64,000 nucleotides of DNA from JASSUD01 sp031963415 (GTDB lineage Bacteria > Pseudomonadota > Gammaproteobacteria > Burkholderiales > Burkholderiaceae). Made by a program: the position numbers and the translations under genes. The notes below the pieces were generated by a model. That model saw only the letters and a program-made list of their open reading frames with translations. It was not told the DNA's origin and searched no databases. Below, piece after piece: positions 18,085 through 26,582 of this stretch (its first letter is position 1; each line of letters opens with the position of its first letter). Location: contig JASSUI010000001.1 in NCBI GenBank assembly GCA_031963415.1, positions 2,232,001-2,296,000 on the forward strand. The letters are read 5' to 3'.

Positions 18085-18318
18085 TGCCAAACCCTCCCAA
18101 AATGATGAATGATCGAAAGGCAGGATGACGGTGTCAATCACTTTCCTAAACGGGATCACTTCGCAGTGTCACCAATACGGGGGCCGCATCTATCCTTGGA
18201 CCACGTTATATATCGGGGTAAACCACCAAAAAATAAACGGTCTCTCCAATCGACACAGATACTATAACTCCATCATAAGAGTTTCTCTGATTTGGGTAGG
18301 GGAGCGCCCCTTAAGAGG
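18085..18318 (-). ncRNA. Putative bridge RNA region of the isolated IS110 copy
   Basis: This is the 234-nt leader between the left end and the transposase start, the same sequence as in the tandem copies. IS110-subgroup elements such as IS621 encode their bridge RNA here. The candidate guide segments are described in the entry for 21664-21897. The exact RNA ends cannot be read from sequence alone. Confidence 0.6.
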
Positions 18319-18440
18319 TTATATAAAACTTATACCACAAGGGTTTCACCATAAAATGTGAATTCCTTTGGGGAAACTAAGTCATCTACTCCGATTTTAG
18401 TTAGGGCATTCAAAAAGGCAAAAGTGACAGTTACGGTGAT

Positions 18441-18871
18441 ATGTTGCGTTACCTAACTATTCCAAAATTTGCTTTTTGGACAGGGTTACGTACTAGCGAA
18501 CTAGTAGCGCTTAATTGGTCAGATATAGATTTTTTAAACAGAGAAATTCGAGTTACTAAAACGCTCATCCAAGCAGCTGAGAAACTAGAGGCTACCAAAA
18601 CCCGCCACGGTAGAAGAATCGTGAAATTATTGGAAGCCAGCCCTAATCAGAGCGGGCATGAGGTACTGCAGACCATATCAGACTCGTCATACTTATGCCA
18701 GCATGCTGCTTCAGCAGGTGAGCATGGGGCGGGGGGGCGAAGCAAATGGGACCGCGTGACTGGACAATGACTGCTTGTATTTATAGCCGTTGGATGCCTT
18801 CAGCAGAGCCTAATGCTGGCTCAAGGGCAGAAGAAAAATTTTTTGAGCAGAGCAGCATAGTACAAAGCTAA
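18441..18871 (+). pseudogene. Tyrosine recombinase (phage/island integrase), frameshifted and truncated
   Basis: The C-terminal catalytic half of a phage-type integrase survives in three reading frames. Frame one gives FWTGLRTSELVALNWSDID (box I arginine) and ATKTRHGRRIVKLL. After a frameshift the next frame gives TRHTYASMLLQ (box II H/R). A second shift gives QMGPRDWTMTACIYSRWMPS, with the nucleophile tyrosine in IYSRW, and the reading ends at the TAA at 18869. The usual second histidine (GHRDW) is proline here. The N-terminal part is missing; the IS110 copy lies 120 bp upstream. It sits 400 bp from a tmRNA/tRNA-like att site, as integrases often do. Confidence 0.85.
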
Positions 18872-19483
18872 GCTTTAGAAGCTTTACAGATGTAAGTTTG
18901 CCTAAAATGTGGTGCAAATCAACTTATGCTGGTATCAAGCTATTGTCGTGATAATCGAATCTCGGTAGATTTTTTCTAGTGGCTCAGTGGTCAAAAAATT
19001 ATTTTATATTGTTTGTGAGATCGAGCTTATTCGATTAGCGGACGTCACCTGGTGTAATGAGGGGCGTCCATTTTTATTTGGAGAATAGCTTGATGATATT
19101 CATGTTCTTACTGCGATACATCAGCTATATCATCTGAATATTTATTAGCGCCATTTTCTGGCAAAAATTGGATGAAAAATGTTGTTATTCCGGAGCCAAA
19201 ACAGCCCCAAATCACCACAAAATGGGGAAAATCGGTCGGTTTTCGTAACCTATTGATTTTAAAGAATTGTTGGTGGAGCCGGCGGGAATCGAACCCGCCT
19301 CCAAGCCCGGATTTATAAGGCTTTGAGAGGAAATGCTGGCAAAAAGCTGGCATTTTTGAAATTTTGATTTTGTTTATCAATCAATAGGCCCATACCGTGT
19401 TTCTTAACGCGAGCGAGCGCAAGAAGAGCTGTGTTTGGGCATTCTAGTTTTCGTTAGAATTTCATCACACTACTTCTGAATTA
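18872..19483. other. Intergenic region carrying att-like site 1
   Basis: No gene is recognisable. Frames that read through 19108-19380 translate the tRNA-like tail and neighbouring repeat and are not credible proteins. The stretch holds the att-like site at 19271-19298, its conserved left arm from about 19190, and a TGCTGGCAAAAAGCTGGCA motif at 19334-19352 that also occurs next to att-like site 2. Confidence 0.6.
19271..19298 (-). repeat. att-like site 1: 3' end of a tmRNA or tRNA gene
   Basis: Read on the minus strand this is a T-arm (GCGGGTTCGATTCCCGC) followed by CGGCTCCACCA, that is, an acceptor strand with an encoded CCA end. Only the 3' end of an RNA gene is present. The sequence resembles the 3' end of ssrA (tmRNA), a favourite integration target. 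The same sequence with the same left arm recurs at 57280-57308, and a shorter match at 48021-48047. The identity as ssrA rather than a tRNA gene is inference. Confidence 0.65.
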
Positions 19484-20812
19484 TTATCGCTTGCCCAGGC
19501 CGTCAGATCGGCCAATGACTATTCGCTGGTTTTCCAGCTTTGATGGCATAGAGAATTCTTTAAAAGCAGGGTTTTCCACCCAATCACTAAGCGCATAAAC
19601 ACGTTGATTGCGTAGCCCCATCACTCCTTCATGCCATGCAATCAGCATACGTTTGCCAATGTCAGAAAAACCCGGGTATAGACTGATAGCCTCTCTAACT
19701 CGAGGAGCAATTGCCGAAATGGCATCACTGATTGCCTCAACAATCTTAGTTTGCTCTTTGAGTGCAATGCCAAAAGTCGCGCTAATAAATTTCTGAAGAT
19801 TTTTCCCTGGCAGCCAAGTTTTCTTGCCCATAAAACTAAGAGCAGGTGAATTGTACTGATAGCCCGGATATACACAGGTAGTCAGCATATCGTACACGGG
19901 TGAAAGATGAACGTCGCCATGTGAGGTATACAGTAATGCAAGGTTTTTGGCATGGCAGTCTGCATTGCGCAACGCATAAGTCAGTAGCAATGTCACTGCT
20001 AGTTGATAGAAAATTTTTCGCCGTTGTATACCTGGAGCATGGTCACGCACAGCTTTTGCAATACGCTCCCAAGTCGGATCGTATTTAGCCGCTGAGCGCA
20101 GGCCCAGCAATGCACAGAAATCTTCCATGCCCCAGTATAGTTGGCCAAATTCGTCCACATCGAAACGATGCACAATGAGTACCTGGCCGTCACGCGAAAT
20201 TTCGGTTTTGGCAGCAGGCAAAACTTGGGCTGCTACCTGCATACAAAAATATTCATTGAGTGCTACATAAGGAAGCTGGCGAGATGAACCTTTAATGATG
20301 TGGCGGCGGGTGAACAATGTTGCCTTTTTGTACGGCTGCAATTCAACCTTTTCCTGCTGAGCATCAAGAAATTTTGGAAAAATGCCTGATACGCCGCTAG
20401 TAGCATGCTGACGCACAAGTTCGGCAAAAGCCTCTTCGGCGTAGTCACCCTCTAGTAGCTCAGCAACCTCAATAGATTTAGGCGGTTCCTCCAAGGCAGC
20501 ATCCGATGCAGCGACTTGGACACGGCCTACCATATTGCGTCCGATGATAGATAGTAGTGCTACTGGATTAGCACCAATATGTGGACCGAATTGTTCTTGT
20601 AGCACTTGCAACAAATAGCCTTCGGGCAGATTCATCTGGAATATGGGATGCAAGGTGTCATCCCAAATATAAGGCTCAGTGCGTACAGGCATCGTTAGTG
20701 AGACGAAATTGTCTGGTGCCACATTAGCGTGATAAGTGAGCATGCTTTTGAAGTCACCAACACCTTCTAGGGTCGCTACTGCACGGCCGCGGACATATAC
20801 GGAGAGCATCAT
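19484..20812 (-). CDS. hipA: HipA-family toxin kinase
   Basis: A 442-residue Ser/Thr kinase of the HipA type. The N-terminal HipA_N region (about 1-100) includes FQMNLPEGYLLQVLQEQFG. The G-loop-like SGVSGIFPKFLD is at about 139-150, a lysine-containing FTRRHIIKGSS at about 166-176, the catalytic NADCHAKNLALLY at about 281-293, and the metal-binding PVYDMLTT at about 301-308. HipA kinases phosphorylate aminoacyl-tRNA synthetases and induce growth arrest. Its start overlaps the stop of the antitoxin gene by 4 bp, the usual hipBA order. Full length with no visible damage, so it is probably functional. Confidence 0.9.
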   Translation of the reverse strand: MMLSVYVRGRAVATLEGVGDFKSMLTYHANVAPDNFVSLTMPVRTEPYIWDDTLHPIFQMNLPEGYLLQVLQEQFGPHIGANPVALLSIIGRNMVGRVQVAASDAALEEPPKSIEVAELLEGDYAEEAFAELVRQHATSGVSGIFPKFLDAQQEKVELQPYKKATLFTRRHIIKGSSRQLPYVALNEYFCMQVAAQVLPAAKTEISRDGQVLIVHRFDVDEFGQLYWGMEDFCALLGLRSAAKYDPTWERIAKAVRDHAPGIQRRKIFYQLAVTLLLTYALRNADCHAKNLALLYTSHGDVHLSPVYDMLTTCVYPGYQYNSPALSFMGKKTWLPGKNLQKFISATFGIALKEQTKIVEAISDAISAIAPRVREAISLYPGFSDIGKRMLIAWHEGVMGLRNQRVYALSDWVENPAFKEFSMPSKLENQRIVIGRSDGLGKR

Positions 20813-21063
20813 AGGCCACCCCGTTCTCTACGCAGTTCATCGAGAGAGCCCGCTGGAACAGTCTGGATAAAATAAAGCTCCATGCCTAGTACCGCAAGTA
20901 CGGCCAGCAACTTACGCGAACCAAATTCAGTAGTGCGCCCTCGTTCAAAGCGGGAAAGCGATTCTTGGGTGACACCGGACTGCGCTGCCACTACACCCTG
21001 TTTTAGACCAAGGGCTCGACGGCGGGCAGCAACGGCTTCTCCGAGTTCTTGAAGCGTTTGCAT
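20809..21063 (-). CDS. hipB: HipB-like XRE-family antitoxin
   Basis: An 84-residue helix-turn-helix protein: RALGLKQGVVAAQSGVTQES followed by LSRFERGR, at about residues 16-43. It should bind the HipA toxin and repress the operon. It precedes hipA with a 4-bp overlap. Two near-identical 18-bp palindromes directly upstream are the likely operators. Confidence 0.9.
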   Translation of the reverse strand: MQTLQELGEAVAARRRALGLKQGVVAAQSGVTQESLSRFERGRTTEFGSRKLLAVLAVLGMELYFIQTVPAGSLDELRRERGGL

Positions 21064-21080
21064 TTGATATTTTTATCAAA
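21063..21080. promoter_or_regulatory. hipBA operator 1
   Basis: A perfect palindrome TTTGATA-TTTT-TATCAAA that begins at the first base of the hipB start codon on the minus strand. With the second copy 40 bp upstream it forms the paired-operator layout expected for HipB-like autoregulation. Confidence 0.7.
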
Positions 21081-21102
21081 AAATTGACTAATATCGCATA
21101 TT

Positions 21103-21120
21103 TTTGATGAAAATATCAAA
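21103..21120. promoter_or_regulatory. hipBA operator 2
   Basis: TTTGATG-AAAA-TATCAAA, the same palindrome with one mismatch, centred 40 bp from operator 1. It lies where a hipBA promoter would be. Confidence 0.65.
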
Positions 21121-21663
21121 ATAAGCAAGCGTCTCTGCCAAAGTAACTGAGTGGGAAAAATTTTTGATTAAACTGACCGAGGATCGGTATGTGTTGCGGA
21201 GTGTGTATTGGGTAAGCGCAATTTGCGCAGCGATTTCTTAAAAGGCGATTGCTTCTTTTTCATGTGAAAAAGGAAAATTGGGGGATGTTCGGAGTGGATC
21301 GACCCGAGAAAGTAAGACACTGCGTTCTAATTTTTTGGGGGGATTACCGTGATAGCAAATTTAATTGGTGAAAATTTGGGAAGCGCTCTAAAGATCGATG
21401 GAAAGAGTTAGATAAAGCAGATCATCCACTGTTTATCTAAGAAAAATTTCGATCTTGCTTACAAATCATTAGATATATATATTGCGTTCTCTAGCTCAAG
21501 AGCTGGCTTGTTTTATGGGAAGATCACAAGCAAGCTTTTCAGTAAAATCTTTCTATTCTTTGACTTTATTTTCTGCTGTTCTAGTTTTGCAAAGGATAAT
21601 TGCTGTGTTCAATTCGCTGCGGGATCCTTCATTTTTTGAGTGGGGCAGAATGCTCTTATATAA
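21121..21663. other. Intergenic region between hipBA and the IS110 array
   Basis: No convincing gene. Positions about 21350-21452 form a block that recurs near 57020-57133 (shared stretches include CTAAAGATCGATG and GATCATCCACTGTTTATCTA). The right end (TTATATAA) is the IS110 insertion flank. The short plus-strand reading frame at 21482-21709 runs into the IS leader and is not credible. Confidence 0.6.
21350..21452. repeat. Dispersed repeat block, copy 1
   Basis: About 100 bp, closely similar by eye to 57020-57133 (copy 2 has a short insertion, AGTTTAAAG). Both lie within about 2 kb of an att-like site. Function unknown; probably a shared remnant of an island backbone. Confidence 0.65.
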
Positions 21664-21897
21664 CCTCTTAAGGGGCGCTCCCCTACCCAAATCAGAGAAA
21701 CTCTTATGATGGAGTTATAGTATCTGTGTCGATTGGAGAGACCGTTTATTTTTTGGTGGTTTACCCCGATATATAACGTGGTCCAAGGATAGATGCGGCC
21801 CCCGTATTGGTGACACTGCGAAGTGATCCCGTTTAGGAAAGTGATTGACACCGTCATCCTGCCTTTCGATCATTCATCATTTTGGGAGGGTTTGGCA
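21664..21897 (+). ncRNA. Putative bridge RNA region, tandem copy 1
   Basis: A 234-nt noncoding leader between the left end and the transposase ATG, the place where IS110-subgroup elements encode a bridge RNA with a target-binding loop followed by a donor-binding loop. Two short matches fit that model in the right order. TATATAA at 21770-21776 matches the genomic target flank plus core (TTATATAA at 21656-21663). TTAGGAA at 21833-21839 matches the element right end plus core (CTTAGG-AA). I could not find the complementary right-half guides by eye, so loop boundaries are undecided. Confidence 0.65.
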
Positions 21898-23256
21898 ATG
21901 AAGCAGAGAAAACCTCGATCTATTCATCATAGCATCGCCGATATTTCAATCGTTCATCCCCATGCTGCGGGTATTGATGTGGGTTCAGCATTCCACGTTG
22001 TGGCTGTGGATCCTGAATGCGATGAAGAGCCAGTTCGGTCATTTCGTAGTTTCACTGGCGATTTGTACGCCCTATCCCAGTGGCTAAAGGAAAAGGGTGT
22101 AACGACGGTTGCCATGGAGTCTACTGGCGTTTATTGGATTGCTGTATTTGAGATATTGGAAGCACGAGGCTTTGAAGTTGTGTTGGTCAATGCCAGGCAT
22201 GCCAAGACGGTACCTGGTCGTAAGACCGATGTGAATGATGCTCAATGGCTGCAAAAACTTCATGCTTACGGATTACTTAGCGCAAGCTTTCGACCTCGTC
22301 ATGATGTGGCAACGCTACGTGCTTATTTACGTCAGCGCGAGCGCTTAATTGAATATGCGGCAGCGCATATCCAGCATATGCAAAAAGCGTTAGTACAAAT
22401 GAATGTACAGTTGCCTCTTGTGGTCTCGGACATAACGGGCGTCACCGGCATGAAGATCATTCGCGCCATCATTGCCGGTGAACGTTGCGCCGAGGTACTC
22501 GCTCAATATCGAGATTTTCGGTGTAAAGCATCTCAAGAAGATATTTGTGCTGCTTTGACAGGCCATTATCAAGCGGAGCATGTTTTTGAGTTGACGCAAG
22601 CCGTGGCTTTGTACGACTTTTATCAAACGCAGATCGCGCAATGTGATGAACAGATTGAGCTTGCCTTAAAAAAGTTGCACCGCAATAACCCACCTGCGAC
22701 AACCCCTTTGCCTACAGCTCGGTGTCGAAGTAAACAATCTAATCAGATGTCATTTGATGTCAGAGCATCACTCTATCAAGTGCTCGGCATTGATCTCACA
22801 CAGATACATAGTTTAGGCCCCTCTTTGGCTCTTAAGCTTGTTGCTGAATGGGGTAACGATATGTCGCGCTGGCCAAGTGTGAAGCATTTCACCTCGTGGC
22901 TATGCTTAGCACCAGGAAATAAAATATCAGGGGGCAAAGTCCTCTCTTCTAAAACGCGGCGCTCTTCAAATAAGGCAGCGGCAGCGCTGCGTTTAGCGGC
23001 AACCACAATAGGTCGAACAGAGACCGCACTGGGTGCATTCTATCGACGCTTATCAGCGCGTATTGGCAAAGCCAAAGCCGTGACCGCCACGGCGCGGAAA
23101 ATTGCCGTACTGTTCTACAATGCATTGCGATATGGCATGAACTATGTTGATCCTGGCGCCGCATACTATGAAGAGCGTTACCGACAAAGAATTTTAGCTA
23201 ACTTAACCCATCGGGCTGAATCATTAGGCTATACATTGCAACCTAAGGCAGCATAG
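21898..23256 (+). CDS. IS110-family transposase, tandem copy 1
   Basis: 452 residues, same protein as the isolated copy at 16726-18084 (DEDD residues D27, E74, D111, D114; C-terminal WLCLAPGNKISGGK). ATG is preceded by GGGAGGG. Intact, so this copy should be able to make active recombinase. The 3' end lies 18 bp before the junction with copy 2. Confidence 0.93.
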   Translation: MKQRKPRSIHHSIADISIVHPHAAGIDVGSAFHVVAVDPECDEEPVRSFRSFTGDLYALSQWLKEKGVTTVAMESTGVYWIAVFEILEARGFEVVLVNARHAKTVPGRKTDVNDAQWLQKLHAYGLLSASFRPRHDVATLRAYLRQRERLIEYAAAHIQHMQKALVQMNVQLPLVVSDITGVTGMKIIRAIIAGERCAEVLAQYRDFRCKASQEDICAALTGHYQAEHVFELTQAVALYDFYQTQIAQCDEQIELALKKLHRNNPPATTPLPTARCRSKQSNQMSFDVRASLYQVLGIDLTQIHSLGPSLALKLVAEWGNDMSRWPSVKHFTSWLCLAPGNKISGGKVLSSKTRRSSNKAAAALRLAATTIGRTETALGAFYRRLSARIGKAKAVTATARKIAVLFYNALRYGMNYVDPGAAYYEERYRQRILANLTHRAESLGYTLQPKAA

Positions 23257-23276
23257 ACGAGGAAGTTTCTTAGGAA

Positions 23277-23510
23277 CCTCTTAAGGGGCGCTCCCCTACC
23301 CAAATCAGAGAAACTCTTATGATGGAGTTATAGTATCTGTGTCGATTGGAGAGACCGTTTATTTTTTGGTGGTTTACCCCGATATATAACGTGGTCCAAG
23401 GATAGATGCGGCCCCCGTATTGGTGACACTGCGAAGTGATCCCGTTTAGGAAAGTGATTGACACCGTCATCCTGCCTTTCGATCATTCATCATTTTGGGA
23501 GGGTTTGGCA
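23277..23510 (+). ncRNA. Putative bridge RNA region, tandem copy 2
   Basis: Same 234-nt leader as copy 1, but preceded by the right end of copy 1 rather than genomic DNA. This recreates the right-end/left-end junction that in circular IS110 intermediates is thought to drive bridge RNA transcription. Confidence 0.6.
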
Positions 23511-24869
23511 ATGAAGCAGAGAAAACCTCGATCTATTCATCATAGCATCGCCGATATTTCAATCGTTCATCCCCATGCTGCGGGTATTGATGTGGGTTCA
23601 GCATTCCACGTTGTGGCTGTGGATCCTGAATGCGATGAAGAGCCAGTTCGGTCATTTCGTAGTTTCACTGGCGATTTGTACGCCCTATCCCAGTGGCTAA
23701 AGGAAAAGGGTGTAACGACGGTTGCCATGGAGTCTACTGGCGTTTATTGGATTGCTGTATTTGAGATATTGGAAGCACGAGGCTTTGAAGTTGTGTTGGT
23801 CAATGCCAGGCATGCCAAGACGGTACCTGGTCGTAAGACCGATGTGAATGATGCTCAATGGCTGCAAAAACTTCATGCTTACGGATTACTTAGCGCAAGC
23901 TTTCGACCTCGTCATGATGTGGCAACGCTACGTGCTTATTTACGTCAGCGCGAGCGCTTAATTGAATATGCGGCAGCGCATATCCAGCATATGCAAAAAG
24001 CGTTAGTACAAATGAATGTACAGTTGCCTCTTGTGGTCTCGGACATAACGGGCGTCACCGGCATGAAGATCATTCGCGCCATCATTGCCGGTGAACGTTG
24101 CGCCGAGGTACTCGCTCAATATCGAGATTTTCGGTGTAAAGCATCTCAAGAAGATATTTGTGCTGCTTTGACAGGCCATTATCAAGCGGAGCATGTTTTT
24201 GAGTTGACGCAAGCCGTGGCTTTGTACGACTTTTATCAAACGCAGATCGCGCAATGTGATGAACAGATTGAGCTTGCCTTAAAAAAGTTGCACCGCAATA
24301 ACCCACCTGCGACAACCCCTTTGCCTACAGCTCGGTGTCGAAGTAAACAATCTAATCAGATGTCATTTGATGTCAGAGCATCACTCTATCAAGTGCTCGG
24401 CATTGATCTCACACAGATACATAGTTTAGGCCCCTCTTTGGCTCTTAAGCTTGTTGCTGAATGGGGTAACGATATGTCGCGCTGGCCAAGTGTGAAGCAT
24501 TTCACCTCGTGGCTATGCTTAGCACCAGGAAATAAAATATCAGGGGGCAAAGTCCTCTCTTCTAAAACGCGGCGCTCTTCAAATAAGGCAGCGGCAGCGC
24601 TGCGTTTAGCGGCAACCACAATAGGTCGAACAGAGACCGCACTGGGTGCATTCTATCGACGCTTATCAGCGCGTATTGGCAAAGCCAAAGCCGTGACCGC
24701 CACGGCGCGGAAAATTGCCGTACTGTTCTACAATGCATTGCGATATGGCATGAACTATGTTGATCCTGGCGCCGCATACTATGAAGAGCGTTACCGACAA
24801 AGAATTTTAGCTAACTTAACCCATCGGGCTGAATCATTAGGCTATACATTGCAACCTAAGGCAGCATAG
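23511..24869 (+). CDS. IS110-family transposase, tandem copy 2
   Basis: 452 residues, translation identical to the other three copies; intact. It is flanked on both sides by complete copies of the same element. Confidence 0.93.
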   Translation: MKQRKPRSIHHSIADISIVHPHAAGIDVGSAFHVVAVDPECDEEPVRSFRSFTGDLYALSQWLKEKGVTTVAMESTGVYWIAVFEILEARGFEVVLVNARHAKTVPGRKTDVNDAQWLQKLHAYGLLSASFRPRHDVATLRAYLRQRERLIEYAAAHIQHMQKALVQMNVQLPLVVSDITGVTGMKIIRAIIAGERCAEVLAQYRDFRCKASQEDICAALTGHYQAEHVFELTQAVALYDFYQTQIAQCDEQIELALKKLHRNNPPATTPLPTARCRSKQSNQMSFDVRASLYQVLGIDLTQIHSLGPSLALKLVAEWGNDMSRWPSVKHFTSWLCLAPGNKISGGKVLSSKTRRSSNKAAAALRLAATTIGRTETALGAFYRRLSARIGKAKAVTATARKIAVLFYNALRYGMNYVDPGAAYYEERYRQRILANLTHRAESLGYTLQPKAA

Positions 24870-24889
24870 ACGAGGAAGTTTCTTAGGAA

Positions 24890-25123
24890 CCTCTTAAGGG
24901 GCGCTCCCCTACCCAAATCAGAGAAACTCTTATGATGGAGTTATAGTATCTGTGTCGATTGGAGAGACCGTTTATTTTTTGGTGGTTTACCCCGATATAT
25001 AACGTGGTCCAAGGATAGATGCGGCCCCCGTATTGGTGACACTGCGAAGTGATCCCGTTTAGGAAAGTGATTGACACCGTCATCCTGCCTTTCGATCATT
25101 CATCATTTTGGGAGGGTTTGGCA
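24890..25123 (+). ncRNA. Putative bridge RNA region, tandem copy 3
   Basis: Same leader as in copies 1 and 2, preceded by the right end of copy 2. Confidence 0.6.
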
Positions 25124-26482
25124 ATGAAGCAGAGAAAACCTCGATCTATTCATCATAGCATCGCCGATATTTCAATCGTTCATCCCCATGCTGCGGGTAT
25201 TGATGTGGGTTCAGCATTCCACGTTGTGGCTGTGGATCCTGAATGCGATGAAGAGCCAGTTCGGTCATTTCGTAGTTTCACTGGCGATTTGTACGCCCTA
25301 TCCCAGTGGCTAAAGGAAAAGGGTGTAACGACGGTTGCCATGGAGTCTACTGGCGTTTATTGGATTGCTGTATTTGAGATATTGGAAGCACGAGGCTTTG
25401 AAGTTGTGTTGGTCAATGCCAGGCATGCCAAGACGGTACCTGGTCGTAAGACCGATGTGAATGATGCTCAATGGCTGCAAAAACTTCATGCTTACGGATT
25501 ACTTAGCGCAAGCTTTCGACCTCGTCATGATGTGGCAACGCTACGTGCTTATTTACGTCAGCGCGAGCGCTTAATTGAATATGCGGCAGCGCATATCCAG
25601 CATATGCAAAAAGCGTTAGTACAAATGAATGTACAGTTGCCTCTTGTGGTCTCGGACATAACGGGCGTCACCGGCATGAAGATCATTCGCGCCATCATTG
25701 CCGGTGAACGTTGCGCCGAGGTACTCGCTCAATATCGAGATTTTCGGTGTAAAGCATCTCAAGAAGATATTTGTGCTGCTTTGACAGGCCATTATCAAGC
25801 GGAGCATGTTTTTGAGTTGACGCAAGCCGTGGCTTTGTACGACTTTTATCAAACGCAGATCGCGCAATGTGATGAACAGATTGAGCTTGCCTTAAAAAAG
25901 TTGCACCGCAATAACCCACCTGCGACAACCCCTTTGCCTACAGCTCGGTGTCGAAGTAAACAATCTAATCAGATGTCATTTGATGTCAGAGCATCACTCT
26001 ATCAAGTGCTCGGCATTGATCTCACACAGATACATAGTTTAGGCCCCTCTTTGGCTCTTAAGCTTGTTGCTGAATGGGGTAACGATATGTCGCGCTGGCC
26101 AAGTGTGAAGCATTTCACCTCGTGGCTATGCTTAGCACCAGGAAATAAAATATCAGGGGGCAAAGTCCTCTCTTCTAAAACGCGGCGCTCTTCAAATAAG
26201 GCAGCGGCAGCGCTGCGTTTAGCGGCAACCACAATAGGTCGAACAGAGACCGCACTGGGTGCATTCTATCGACGCTTATCAGCGCGTATTGGCAAAGCCA
26301 AAGCCGTGACCGCCACGGCGCGGAAAATTGCCGTACTGTTCTACAATGCATTGCGATATGGCATGAACTATGTTGATCCTGGCGCCGCATACTATGAAGA
26401 GCGTTACCGACAAAGAATTTTAGCTAACTTAACCCATCGGGCTGAATCATTAGGCTATACATTGCAACCTAAGGCAGCATAG
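25124..26482 (+). CDS. IS110-family transposase, tandem copy 3
   Basis: 452 residues, translation identical to the other copies; intact. The element ends at 26500, and the first gene of the aryl-polyene-type cluster starts about 80 bp further on, so readthrough from this side is possible. Confidence 0.93.
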   Translation: MKQRKPRSIHHSIADISIVHPHAAGIDVGSAFHVVAVDPECDEEPVRSFRSFTGDLYALSQWLKEKGVTTVAMESTGVYWIAVFEILEARGFEVVLVNARHAKTVPGRKTDVNDAQWLQKLHAYGLLSASFRPRHDVATLRAYLRQRERLIEYAAAHIQHMQKALVQMNVQLPLVVSDITGVTGMKIIRAIIAGERCAEVLAQYRDFRCKASQEDICAALTGHYQAEHVFELTQAVALYDFYQTQIAQCDEQIELALKKLHRNNPPATTPLPTARCRSKQSNQMSFDVRASLYQVLGIDLTQIHSLGPSLALKLVAEWGNDMSRWPSVKHFTSWLCLAPGNKISGGKVLSSKTRRSSNKAAAALRLAATTIGRTETALGAFYRRLSARIGKAKAVTATARKIAVLFYNALRYGMNYVDPGAAYYEERYRQRILANLTHRAESLGYTLQPKAA

Positions 26483-26582
26483 ACGAGGAAGTTTCTTAGG
26501 AAATAAGTATAAGATTGGTAATACTGATCAATACCATTACCTATTGAATTACATCTGCATAATTTTTTATGCGAAAAGCAAG

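Larger units (their letters stand above)
16708..18318 (-). mobile_element. IS110-family element, isolated inverted copy
   Basis: A 1611-bp element, same sequence as the three tandem copies at 21664-26500 as far as I can compare by eye, including an identical transposase translation. In element orientation its left end (CCTCTTAAGGGG...) is at 18318 and its right end (...TTTCTTAGG) is at 16708. It is flanked on both sides by the dinucleotide AA (TT on the plus strand, 16706-16707 and 18319-18320), the likely core. There are no terminal inverted repeats, typical of IS110. The flank on the left-end side reads TTATATAA including the core, as it does at the tandem array. Confidence 0.9.
21664..26500 (+). 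repeat. Head-to-tail triple array of one IS110-family element
   Basis: Three copies with a period of exactly 1613 bp (1611-bp element plus one AA core): left ends at 21664, 23277 and 24890, right end of the last at 26500. The internal junctions read TTTCTTAGG-AA-CCTCTTAAGG, and the array is bounded by AA at 21662-21663 and 26501-26502. All transposase translations are identical. The junctions equal the abutted ends expected in the circular intermediate of this family. Confidence 0.92.

Noticed and set aside
19108..19380. Minus-strand frame of 90 codons next to hipA
   Set aside because: It translates the tRNA-like att sequence and its flanking repeat (RLHQQ-type readthrough); similar spurious frames arise at the other att-like sites.
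21482..21709. 75-codon frame running into the first tandem IS110 copy
   Set aside because: It ends within the noncoding leader of the IS and has no recognisable content.
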